Part shown: positions 32,631 through 40,793 of the stretch, piece by piece
Layout: every line of letters starts with the position of its first letter
Numbering within the stretch: the first letter of the stretch is position 1
NCBI RefSeq assembly: GCF_004004515.1
Contig: NZ_RXOL01000001.1
Coordinates: forward strand, 868,001-932,000
Length of the DNA: 64,000 nucleotides
Source of the DNA: Croceicoccus ponticola
Lineage (GTDB): Bacteria > Pseudomonadota > Alphaproteobacteria > Sphingomonadales > Sphingomonadaceae
Direction: 5' to 3'
Translations under genes and position numbers: made by a program
The notes under the pieces: model-generated
Seen by the model: the letters and a program-made list of their open reading frames with translations, nothing else
Told to the model about the DNA's origin: nothing
Database searches by the model: none

Positions 32631-33941
32631 ATGTGGCCCTACCTCCCCGAACTGCTGGCCGTGCCGGTTCCGCGCTATACCAGCTACCCCACGGCGGCCG
32701 AATTCGGGCCGGTCGACGAACGCGCATACCATGACGCGTTGGAGGATGTGCAGAGCGACCTCTCGCTTTACGTCCACATCCCCTATTGCCACGAAATTTG
32801 CTGGTACTGCGGCTGCAACACCGGCGCCGCGCACCGCCAGAAGCGGCTGGCCGCCTATCTCGAGGCATTGCAGCACGAGATCGCGACCGTCGGCGCGCTG
32901 GTCCCGCCCGATGCGCGCGTGCGGCACATCGCGTTCGGCGGCGGCAGTCCCAACGCCATCGCGCCGACCGACTTCGTCCGGCTGGTCGATGCGCTCACGC
33001 TCGCCTTTCCGCTGACCGATCCGGTCATCTCGGTCGAGCTCGACCCGCGCAGCCTTTCCGAACCGTGGGGCGAAGTGCTGGATCATGTCGGCGTCCAACG
33101 GGCGAGCATGGGGGTGCAGACGTTCGACCCCGCAATCCAGCAGGCGATCGGGCGGGTCCAGCCGGTCGAACTGATCGAACGCGCGACGCAGCTTTTGCGC
33201 CGGTCGGGCGTCACTTCGTTGAATTTCGACCTGATGTACGGCCTTCCGGGACAGGATCTGGACGGCCTGCTCGCCTCGCTCGACACGACGGCGCGGCTGG
33301 GCGCGGACAGGATCGCGCTGTTCGGCCTCGCCTATCTGCCCGACATGTTCCCGCGCCAGCGCCGCATCGAGGCAACCGACTTGCCCGATGCGGTCGCGCG
33401 TTTCGCGATGATGGAGGCCGGATACGAGCGACTCTTGGCCCACGGTTACGAACCGGTCGGCTTCGATCATTTCGCGCTACCCGATGATCCGTTGTCGCGC
33501 GCAGCGATTTCGGGGCGCCTTCACCGCAATTTCCAGGGTTTCACCGACGACAGCGCCCCTGTCACCATTGGTCTTGGCGCCAGTGCGATCAGCGTCTTTC
33601 CCCAAGGGATCTTCCAGAACGAAAAAAACGCTGGACGCTATCGGGAACTGGTCGGCGCGGGGCACCACGCCACGGCGAAGGGGATCGCCCGGGATGCCGA
33701 CGATCGCCGGCGGGCTCGGATCATCACGGGAATCCTGTGCCATGGCCGGGCAAGGGTCGATGGCGACCTTCTGGCCGAAGCGTCACCGCGCATGGTGCGT
33801 TTCGTCGAGGCGGGGCTGTGTTCCGTGAACAACGGCACGCTCACGCTGACTGGCGATGCCCTGCCCTATGCGCGCGGCATCGCCGCCTGTTTCGACCGGT
33901 ACCGCGTTTACAGCACGCGAATGTTCAGCAACGCGGTCTGA
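32631..33941 (+). CDS. hemN: Oxygen-independent coproporphyrinogen III dehydrogenase
   Basis: A 436-residue radical SAM enzyme that converts coproporphyrinogen III to protoporphyrinogen IX without oxygen, needed for haem of the oxidase in low oxygen. The cluster motif is HIPYCHEICWYCGCN (CxxxCxxC), with FGGGSPNA, YGLPGQDLDGLL and the HemN C-terminal domain to the end. ATG 32631 has AAAGG 10 bases upstream; an earlier in-frame reading starts in the FNR box. It follows the cco operon directly and is preceded by an FNR box. Confidence 0.94.
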   Translation: MWPYLPELLAVPVPRYTSYPTAAEFGPVDERAYHDALEDVQSDLSLYVHIPYCHEICWYCGCNTGAAHRQKRLAAYLEALQHEIATVGALVPPDARVRHIAFGGGSPNAIAPTDFVRLVDALTLAFPLTDPVISVELDPRSLSEPWGEVLDHVGVQRASMGVQTFDPAIQQAIGRVQPVELIERATQLLRRSGVTSLNFDLMYGLPGQDLDGLLASLDTTARLGADRIALFGLAYLPDMFPRQRRIEATDLPDAVARFAMMEAGYERLLAHGYEPVGFDHFALPDDPLSRAAISGRLHRNFQGFTDDSAPVTIGLGASAISVFPQGIFQNEKNAGRYRELVGAGHHATAKGIARDADDRRRARIITGILCHGRARVDGDLLAEASPRMVRFVEAGLCSVNNGTLTLTGDALPYARGIAACFDRYRVYSTRMFSNAV

Positions 33942-33951
33942 TCCCACGATT

Positions 33952-34434
33952 TCAGCCGGCCAGCGCCTTCGCGATGTAATTGCGCGCCCACGCTGGCGTT
34001 GTCGGTGGCAGGTCATCGGGGCCGAAGAATGCCAGTTCGGCGATTTCCCGGCCATCGGCCCGCGGGCTTTCGCAAATCGTCGCCGCAAAAACCGTCACTT
34101 CGTTGCGCGCGCCGTGCAGGTCGATCTCCTCCACATGGACGATCGCCATCGTAATGGGCGACACGGCGACTTCTTCCGCCAATTCGCGCCGCGCGGCCAG
34201 TTCGGCATCCTCCCCCCTGCGGATGCCGCCGGTGGGCACATGCCATTCCAGCCGCTTGCGATAGGAATGGCGCACCATCAGCACTTCGCCCTCCGGGTTT
34301 ATGGCCACGATCGCACAACCGCGCAGCCGTGGCTTGCGCCATGCCCACCAACGCCGGCGCACTATTTCGGCAACGCGCAACAGCCTGCGATGGACCGCGG
34401 GCGGCAAAAGGCCCGCGAACGGAATGTCAGGCAA
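33952..34434 (-). CDS. NUDIX hydrolase
   Basis: A 160-residue Nudix protein. The Nudix box GGIRRGEDAELAARRELAEEV (G-x5-E-x7-R-E-x2-E-E) is intact near residues 70-90, so it should hydrolyse a nucleoside diphosphate-linked substrate; the substrate is unknown. An N-terminal Arg/Trp-rich extension (VRRRWWAWRKPRL) precedes the domain. The start is TTG 34434, overlapping the pgl stop by eight bases. It converges on hemN, 10 bases away. Confidence 0.85.
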   Translation of the reverse strand: MPDIPFAGLLPPAVHRRLLRVAEIVRRRWWAWRKPRLRGCAIVAINPEGEVLMVRHSYRKRLEWHVPTGGIRRGEDAELAARRELAEEVAVSPITMAIVHVEEIDLHGARNEVTVFAATICESPRADGREIAELAFFGPDDLPPTTPAWARNYIAKALAG

Positions 34435-35050
34435 AGCAAGTCACTTCGCCGCGCGCCGCACCCAGCAGACGCGCGATGGGCAGCTCATTCTCGCCCTTGG
34501 CCGCCGCCTCGAACACGGCCAGCTTGTCGGCCCCGCGAATGACGAACATCAGCGCTTCTGCGCTCAACAGCTTGGGCAGGGTCATCGTGACACGGTCGAA
34601 CGGCGCTTCGGGCGGCAACGGATCGGGGGTCAAGCGGCGAACCTGCGCCGGATCGTCAAGGCGAGGATCGGTGTTGGGAAACAACGACGCGATGTGCCCG
34701 TCCCCACCCATGCCCAGCCAAGCCAGCGCGAAATGCGGCGGCTGCGCGTCTTCCTCCAACGGCACGACTTTTGCGCCGGTGCCCTCAAGCGTGCGCGCGA
34801 GCCTGCCGTAATTGCTCGCATCATGATCGGCGGGCACGCATCGATCGTCCCCGGGCCATATTTCCAGCCGCGTCCAATCGATATCCCGCGTCGCCAAGTC
34901 CGCCAGGATCGGGAACGGCGTCGATCCGCCCGGCACAGTGATCGCCACGGTCCCCTCGCGCCGGTCAAGCTCGTGCGTCAACCGCTGTTCCAGCCAGTCC
35001 GCGATCCGGGCGTCGGAACAGTCGTGTTGAAAGGCGATTTCGGTCAGCAT
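34427..35050 (-). CDS. pgl: 6-phosphogluconolactonase
   Basis: A 207-residue enzyme of the pentose phosphate and Entner-Doudoroff pathways that hydrolyses 6-phosphogluconolactone. Family segments TVPGGSTPFPILADLA, WPGDDRCVPADHDASNYGRL and LGMGGDGHIASLFPNTD are present. The ATG has a clear AGGAGATACC ribosome site. Here the gene is coupled to a Nudix hydrolase rather than to zwf/edd, which are not in this window. Confidence 0.93.
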   Translation of the reverse strand: MLTEIAFQHDCSDARIADWLEQRLTHELDRREGTVAITVPGGSTPFPILADLATRDIDWTRLEIWPGDDRCVPADHDASNYGRLARTLEGTGAKVVPLEEDAQPPHFALAWLGMGGDGHIASLFPNTDPRLDDPAQVRRLTPDPLPPEAPFDRVTMTLPKLLSAEALMFVIRGADKLAVFEAAAKGENELPIARLLGAARGEVTCFA

Positions 35051-35136
35051 GGTATCTCCTGCGCGCGGCGTCCCATGGGAAGTAGGGAGCGCTGGCCCCT
35101 TGCCAAGCCCCTGCCGTGCGGCCCGTCTGTCGCGCT

Positions 35137-35911
35137 ATGCCCAACAACGACGTTATTGCGACGACCGGACTTGTCCCCATCAGCATCGTGATGATGCTCG
35201 CCTTCGCCGCCATCCACCGTTCGATCCGTCGCTTGCGTTTCATCGACCGCAAACGGCGCAACGCATAGCTTTCGTTTTCGGGCGGCGTGGCGATCGCCTG
35301 TATCTTCCTCCACGTGCTCTCCGACCTCGGCTTTCACCAGCGGGTATTCGCAGTCGAACTGGCGCTGTCGGCGGCGCTGTCCGAAATGCTGGTCTACAGC
35401 CTCCCTCTGGCCGGGTTGGCGTTCTTCTATGGCCTGAAACGAGAAGTCAAACGATCGCGCCCCTGATCGCGCAGCAAGGGGGACGGCGACCGGATCGAGG
35501 ATCATCTCTAATGGGTTCATGCCGGGTCATATGCCCTCTTGAACCTGCTGGTCGGGTACCTGCTGCTTCACCGCGAAAAAGCGGGCCAAACCTCACTCGT
35601 TCTATATTTCGTGGCGATGTCGCTGCACTTCATGGCCAGCGATTACGGCATGCGCGGACTATCCGAAGCATACGACCGACGCGGGCGTCGGGTCATCAGC
35701 GGCGCGGTCGCGCTGGGCTGGGTGCTGGGGCTGTTCATCGACCTGCCACCCGCGGGGATCGGTTTTCTGTTCGCCTTCCTTGCGGGCGGGATCAAGCTCA
35801 ACACGCTGAAAACGGAATTGCCCGAAAACCGGTCGAGCCGGTTCGGGGCGTTCCCTGGGCGGCGCCGTCCTCTACTCTGCCATCATGCTGGCAGAGCGAG
35901 GATTTAGCTGA
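35137..35911 (+). pseudogene. Decayed multi-pass membrane protein gene
   Basis: One reading frame carries a continuous membrane protein broken by three in-frame stops: TAG 35266-35268, TGA 35464-35466 and TAA 35509-35511. Before and between the stops hydrophobic helices remain (LVPISIVMMLAFAAIH; GVAIACIFLHVLSDLGF; LVYSLPLAGLAFFYGL). After the third stop the frame continues from 35539 (NLLVGYLLLHREKAG, then YFVAMSLHFMASDYGM). Near 35851 a one-base shift moves the plausible C-terminus to SLGGAVLYSAIMLAERGFS, ending with TGA at 35909. The family is not identified; it resembles conserved hypothetical membrane proteins of about 250 residues. Confidence 0.85.
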
Positions 35912-35924
35912 CCGTCACCATAGA

Positions 35925-35967
35925 GCCGCGTTGGAGCGGCCGCCAGATTACGCCGCGTCGGAGCGGC
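35925..35967 (-). repeat. Tandem GC-rich hairpins at the bipA 3' end
   Basis: Two near-identical 16-base inverted repeats, GCCGC-6 bases-GCGGC, at 35925-35940 and 35952-35967. The right one overlaps the last codons of bipA; the left is just beyond. No T tract follows, so they may act as a 3' stabiliser or a rho-assisted stop. Confidence 0.55.
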
Positions 35968-37771
35968 GGCGGGCTTTCTTGCGTTCGTTGGGGTCGAGGA
36001 TCGCCTTGCGCAGACGGATCGACTGCGGCGTGACTTCGACCATTTCGTCGTCATCGATATAGGCGATCGCCTGTTCCAGCGTCATCCGCTTGGGCGGAGT
36101 CAGGCGGATGGCGTCGTCCTTGCCGGTCGAACGGAAGTTGGTGAGCTGCTTCGACTTCAGCGGGTTGACTTCGAGGTCGTCGGGCTTGGCGTTCTCTCCG
36201 ATCACCATGCCTTCGTAGACCTTTTCCTGCGGGCTGACGAAAAGGATGCCGCGCTCTTCAAGCGAGTTTAGAGCGTAGCCGACCGCTTCGCCGGTGCCGT
36301 TGGAAATGAGTACGCCGTTCTGGCGACCCTCGATCGGGCCCTTGTAGGAGTCGTACTTCTCGAACAACCGGTTCATGATGCCGGTCCCACGGGTGTCGGA
36401 CAAGAATTCGCCATGATAACCGATGAGGCCGCGCGACGGGGCGCTGAACGCCAGACGGGTCTTGCCGATGCCGCTGGGACGCATTTCGGTCAACTCGGCC
36501 TTGCGACGCTGCATCTTCTCGACGACCGTGCCCGAAAATTCGTCGTCAACATCGATTACGACGACCTCGTAAGGCTCGGTACGCTTGCCGCCTTCTTCGC
36601 CGAAGATGACGCGCGGACGCGAAATGCCCAGTTCGAACCCTTCGCGGCGCATCGTTTCAATGACGACGCCCAGTTGCAATTCGCCACGGCCGGCGACTTC
36701 AAAGCTGTCCTTGTCGGCGCTTTCGGTCACGCGGATGGCGACGTTGGTCTCTGCTTCGCGCATCAGGCGGTCGCGGATCATGCGGCTCGTGACCTTGGTG
36801 CCTTCGCGGCCCGCGAACGGGCTGTCGTTGACGGCGAAACGCATTGCCAGCGTCGGCGGATCGATCGGCTGCGCGGCGATGGGCTCGGTCACCGACGGAT
36901 CGGCGATGGTATTGGCCACGGTCGCTTTTTCAAGACCGGCCAGCGCGATGATGTCACCTGCGCGCGCGACGTCCACCGTGACGCGTTCCAGGCCCTGAAA
37001 CGACAGCAGCTTGGATGCGCGGCCGACCTCGATCACCTTGCCGGTGGAATCGATGGCGCGGATCGGGTCGTTGGTGCGGATCGTGCCGGACTGGACGCGT
37101 CCCGTGAGGACGCGGCCCATGAAATTGTCGCGGTCGAGCAACGTGGCGAGGAAGCTGAACGGGCCATCAGGGTCGAGACCCGGAGCCGGGACGTGATCGC
37201 GGATCAGTTCGAACATCGCGGTCAGGTCGCCCTCGCGCGCGTCGGGATCGGTGCTGGCATAGCCGTTGCGGCCCGAAGCATAGAGCGTCGGAAAGTCGAG
37301 CTGTTCGTCGGTTGCGTCGAGGCTGACGAACAAGTCGAAGATTTCGTCGAGCACTTCGCTATGTCGGCCGTCGGGACGGTCGATCTTGTTGACGACGACG
37401 ATCGGCTTGAGGCCCAGCGCCAGCGCCTTGCCGGTCACGAACTTGGTCTGCGGCATCGCACCTTCGGCGCTGTCGACCAGCAGGACCACGCCGTCGACCA
37501 TCGACAGGATGCGTTCGACCTCTGCGCCGAAGTCGGCGTGGCCGGGCGTATCGACGATGTTGATGCGCAGGCCGCCCCATTCGATCGAAGTCGGCTTCGC
37601 GAGGATGGTGATCCCGCGTTCCTTTTCGAGATCGTTGGAATCCATGGCCCGCTCTTCAACCCGCTGGTTGTCGCGGAAGGTGCCGGACTGTCGGAACAGC
37701 TGATCGACCAGAGTGGTCTTGCCGTGGTCGACGTGGGCTATGATGGCGATGTTACGCAGGTCGGCGGACAT
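35948..37771 (-). CDS. typA: Translational GTPase TypA/BipA
   Basis: A 607-residue ribosome-binding GTPase of the EF-G group linked to cold, stress and assembly of the large ribosomal subunit. GTPase motifs: AHVDHGKTTLVDQL (G1), DTPGHADF (G3), VVNKIDRPD (G4). EF-G-like domains II, III and V and the BipA-specific C-terminal domain (SIRLRKAILDPNERKKARRR at the end) follow. ATG 37771; a plausible AAGG ribosome site lies upstream. Confidence 0.95.
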   Translation of the reverse strand: MSADLRNIAIIAHVDHGKTTLVDQLFRQSGTFRDNQRVEERAMDSNDLEKERGITILAKPTSIEWGGLRINIVDTPGHADFGAEVERILSMVDGVVLLVDSAEGAMPQTKFVTGKALALGLKPIVVVNKIDRPDGRHSEVLDEIFDLFVSLDATDEQLDFPTLYASGRNGYASTDPDAREGDLTAMFELIRDHVPAPGLDPDGPFSFLATLLDRDNFMGRVLTGRVQSGTIRTNDPIRAIDSTGKVIEVGRASKLLSFQGLERVTVDVARAGDIIALAGLEKATVANTIADPSVTEPIAAQPIDPPTLAMRFAVNDSPFAGREGTKVTSRMIRDRLMREAETNVAIRVTESADKDSFEVAGRGELQLGVVIETMRREGFELGISRPRVIFGEEGGKRTEPYEVVVIDVDDEFSGTVVEKMQRRKAELTEMRPSGIGKTRLAFSAPSRGLIGYHGEFLSDTRGTGIMNRLFEKYDSYKGPIEGRQNGVLISNGTGEAVGYALNSLEERGILFVSPQEKVYEGMVIGENAKPDDLEVNPLKSKQLTNFRSTGKDDAIRLTPPKRMTLEQAIAYIDDDEMVEVTPQSIRLRKAILDPNERKKARRRSDAA

Positions 37772-37970
37772 TGTCGGAAAGGCCTTAAAATCGTGTCTGG
37801 AATCGGATGAAGCACGCGCGGGCCATTGTCACCTGCGAGGCGCGCCGCGCGGTACCTCAATTGGTGCGACGCAGCAAGAGGTTAAGCGTTGCAGCGGCGC
37901 AACATTGTTGCCTGTCTTCAACAGGCCGTTGATTTCATTGATTGCCGCCGGTTCCGCTAAACCTTAGGAT

Positions 37971-37982
37971 TATGGCCATAAA
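37971..37982. promoter_or_regulatory. 12-base perfect palindrome upstream of the TonB receptor
   Basis: TTATGGCCATAA, 66 bases before the receptor start in an otherwise ordinary intergenic stretch. It could be an operator for a substrate- or iron-responsive regulator; function is inferred from position only. Confidence 0.4.
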
Positions 37983-38047
37983 CATGGCGCAATGACCTGA
38001 AAAACACAACAAATTGCGCCGTTTAAAACGAAGAGGAAAGATTACCG

Positions 38048-40729
38048 ATGAAACCGATTCGTAGCGGCCGTGTTGCCTTCAGACTCGCTTTGTGTGCCGG
38101 AACCGCTGCCATCGTCACTGTCGCGACCCCCGCGATGGCACAAAATGACGACGAGAGCGAAAGCTCTTCGACCACCGAATATGCCGCACCCGCGAGCGAA
38201 GATTCACGCAACGAAGTCAATGATTCCAATGCGATCATCGTCACGGCGACCAAACGCGCCAGAACGTTGCAGGATACGCCCGTTGCCGTAACGGTAGCGA
38301 CCGAAGAACAGCTTGAGCGTGCCGAGATTCGCGATCTCAAGGACCTGGCCAGCATCGCCCCGTCGCTGAAGGTCACGCAGCTGCAGTCGAGCGCGAATAC
38401 CAACTTCAGCATTCGCGGTTTCGGCAACGGCGCCAACAACGCCGGGATCGAACCATCGGTCGGCGTCTTTGTCGACGGGGTCTATCGTTCGCGTTCGGCC
38501 GCCCGCATAAACGACCTGCCCGACCTTCAGCGCATCGAAGTGCTGAAGGGGCCGCAATCCACGCTGTTCGGCAAGAACGCCAGCGCGGGCGTCATTTCGG
38601 TCGTCACGGCAGAACCGCGCTTCACTTTTGGCGGAGAGGCGGAAGTCAGCTATGGCAATTTCGACGCCATGGTCGCCAAGGCCAGCGTCTATGGCCCGCT
38701 CACCGACAAGATCGCCGCATCTATCGGCGGCGGCATCAACAAGCGTGACGGCTATTTCACCGACCTCGGCACCGGGGGCAAGACCAACGAGCGCGACCGC
38801 TGGTTCACGCGTGGCCAATTGCTGTTCGAACCCAACGGCCTGTTCAAGGTTCGCCTGATCGGCGATTACGAAAAGACGGACGAAAATTGCTGCGCCAACG
38901 TCCTGTTGCAGGAAGGCCCGCTTGGCGCCGCGATTACCGCGCCTGCCCCGTTCGGGCTGGGCGCCGGCAATTCGGACCCCAACGATCCTTATGCCGACGT
39001 CATCTATTCGAACTTCGCCAGCACCAACGATATCAAGAACTGGGGTCTTTCGGGTCAGGTCGATTTCGGCTTCGGTCCGTTTCAGCTGACGTCGATCACT
39101 GCCTATCGCGGGGTCGATTCCATTACCGACCAGGATTCCGATTTCACCAGCGCGGACTTGATCAGCCGGAATTTCCAGGACCTGTCGATCCGCACCTTCA
39201 CACAGGAATTCCGGGCCAGCGCCACGTTCGGCGCGCTCGACATGCTGTTGGGCGCTTTCTACTTCGACGAGAACATCGATCAGGCGAACGAGCTTTATTA
39301 TGGCGACGACCTGCGTTCGTTCGCCAACTTCGGTATCTTCGGTCTCAGCAACGGGACCCTGACGGTGCCGGGGCTGGAAAACCTGTTCGGGCGCCTGGCG
39401 GGAGCACCGGGTGCGTTCGATAATCAGTTCTTCATCGGCGATCGCGGCCTGACCGAAGCCTACACCCTAGACAACAAGTCGATCAGCCTGTTCGGACAGC
39501 TCGATTTCGAGGTTACCGACCGCCTGACGCTGACGGCCGGCATCAACTACACGAAGGACAAGAAAACCTTTACCACCGACGTCACCTCCACCGACGTCTT
39601 TTCCTCACTCGATCTCAACGCGTTTGTCGACGGCGCGACGCGGGCCGGAATTTCGCAGACGATCGGCGGCATCCTGGACGTTCCGGGCGGTTTCGCCAGC
39701 GCCGAGCAGATTGCCGCCTTTGCCGCGATGGATTTCGCAACGTATCAGGCGATCGCCGCAGGTGCCGCCGCGGCCGCAGCGCCCATCGGCAATCTGGCGC
39801 AGTTGCAGTACCTGCCGCCTTTCCTGAACGTGCCGAATTCGGTGGAAAGCGGGAAGACCAACGACGATGATATCTCGTTCACGCTGCGCGCGGCCTATGA
39901 CCTCACCGACAGCCTCAATACTTATGTGACGTATGCCACCGGGTACAAGGCGCCGTCGGTCAACCTGTCGCGCGACAGCCTTCCCTTTCCGGCCGACCGG
40001 ACCGCGATCGAAACGGCCGGCATCGGGGTCGTGAACCAGCAATACGGCAGCCGTTATGCCGGGGCCGAAGATTCGAAGCTGATGGAATTCGGCCTGAAGG
40101 GCGATTTCGACGTGGCAAGCTTCGCCTTTGCCCTGTTCCGCCAGACCATCACCGGCTTCCAGTCGAACATCTTCACCGGCACGGGCTTCTACCTCGCCAA
40201 CGCGGGCAAGCAGCAGGCAACCGGCTTCGAATTCGAAGGGATGGTTCGCCCGGTCGAACCATTGCAGTTGCGGCTGGCAGTCACTTACCTCGACAGCAAG
40301 TACAAGGATTTCCCGCTGTCGGGCGTGGGTGACATTTCGGGATACGATGTCGCGGGCGTCCCGCCGATTTCCGCAACGTGGTCGGCGCAGTACACGCATG
40401 AATTCGCCAACGGCAACGCATTGATCGCGCGGGGCGATTATCACTACGAAAGCGATGTCGCGCCGGTTGAAGGCTTGCCGGGCTTTATCGAATTCGGACA
40501 GGACGCCGCCATCGCGGCCGCGCAACAGTTCACGCGCGAAGTCAACGACGTGAACGCCTCGCTTGCCTATATCATGAACAACGGTTTCCAGGTTTCGGTC
40601 TGGGGCCGCAACCTGCTGAACGACCGCTATCTGCTGTCGATCTTCGACACGCCGATCCAGCCGCTCAGCATTTCGGGCTATCCCAGCCAGCCGCGTACTT
40701 ATGGCGTGACGGCCCGCTACAAGTTCTGA
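38048..40729 (+). CDS. TonB-dependent outer-membrane receptor
   Basis: An 893-residue receptor. A signal (cleaved after AMA, near residue 32) is followed by a plug domain opening NDSNAIIVTATKRARTLQD (TonB box IIVTATKR) and LQRIEVLKGPQSTLFGKNAS, then a 22-strand barrel ending YPSQPRTYGVTARYKF with a C-terminal Phe. The sequence suits sphingomonad TonB receptors, which import siderophores, sugars or aromatics; nothing nearby names the substrate. A GAGGAAA ribosome site precedes the ATG. Confidence 0.9.
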   Translation: MKPIRSGRVAFRLALCAGTAAIVTVATPAMAQNDDESESSSTTEYAAPASEDSRNEVNDSNAIIVTATKRARTLQDTPVAVTVATEEQLERAEIRDLKDLASIAPSLKVTQLQSSANTNFSIRGFGNGANNAGIEPSVGVFVDGVYRSRSAARINDLPDLQRIEVLKGPQSTLFGKNASAGVISVVTAEPRFTFGGEAEVSYGNFDAMVAKASVYGPLTDKIAASIGGGINKRDGYFTDLGTGGKTNERDRWFTRGQLLFEPNGLFKVRLIGDYEKTDENCCANVLLQEGPLGAAITAPAPFGLGAGNSDPNDPYADVIYSNFASTNDIKNWGLSGQVDFGFGPFQLTSITAYRGVDSITDQDSDFTSADLISRNFQDLSIRTFTQEFRASATFGALDMLLGAFYFDENIDQANELYYGDDLRSFANFGIFGLSNGTLTVPGLENLFGRLAGAPGAFDNQFFIGDRGLTEAYTLDNKSISLFGQLDFEVTDRLTLTAGINYTKDKKTFTTDVTSTDVFSSLDLNAFVDGATRAGISQTIGGILDVPGGFASAEQIAAFAAMDFATYQAIAAGAAAAAAPIGNLAQLQYLPPFLNVPNSVESGKTNDDDISFTLRAAYDLTDSLNTYVTYATGYKAPSVNLSRDSLPFPADRTAIETAGIGVVNQQYGSRYAGAEDSKLMEFGLKGDFDVASFAFALFRQTITGFQSNIFTGTGFYLANAGKQQATGFEFEGMVRPVEPLQLRLAVTYLDSKYKDFPLSGVGDISGYDVAGVPPISATWSAQYTHEFANGNALIARGDYHYESDVAPVEGLPGFIEFGQDAAIAAAQQFTREVNDVNASLAYIMNNGFQVSVWGRNLLNDRYLLSIFDTPIQPLSISGYPSQPRTYGVTARYKF

Positions 40730-40757
40730 GCCTACGCATCAGGAACTATTGAAAGTT

Positions 40758-40790
40758 GGGGGTCGCGTCACCGACGCGGCCCCCTTTTTC
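40758..40790 (+). terminator. Intrinsic terminator after the TonB receptor
   Basis: A 12-pair stem (GGGGGTCGCGTC with GACGCGGCCCCC, loop ACC, one G-T pair) is followed by TTTTTC. It sits 28 bases after the receptor stop and before the converging ybbP. Confidence 0.92.
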
Positions 40791-40793
40791 ATG

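Noticed and set aside
35266-35268. Two separate small genes on either side of the stops
   Set aside because: All pieces share one frame and one membrane-protein pattern, and the later pieces have no ribosome sites.
35464-35466. TGA in the membrane-protein frame read as selenocysteine
   Set aside because: Two further stops of other types and a frameshift in the same gene point to decay; no stem-loop was sought that could support recoding.
36413-37810. A 465-codon open frame antisense to bipA
   Set aside because: Shadow frame; bipA is unambiguous on the other strand.
37930-37944. TTGAT-TTCA-TTGAT upstream of the TonB receptor
   Set aside because: It is a direct, not inverted, repeat, so it does not form an FNR site.
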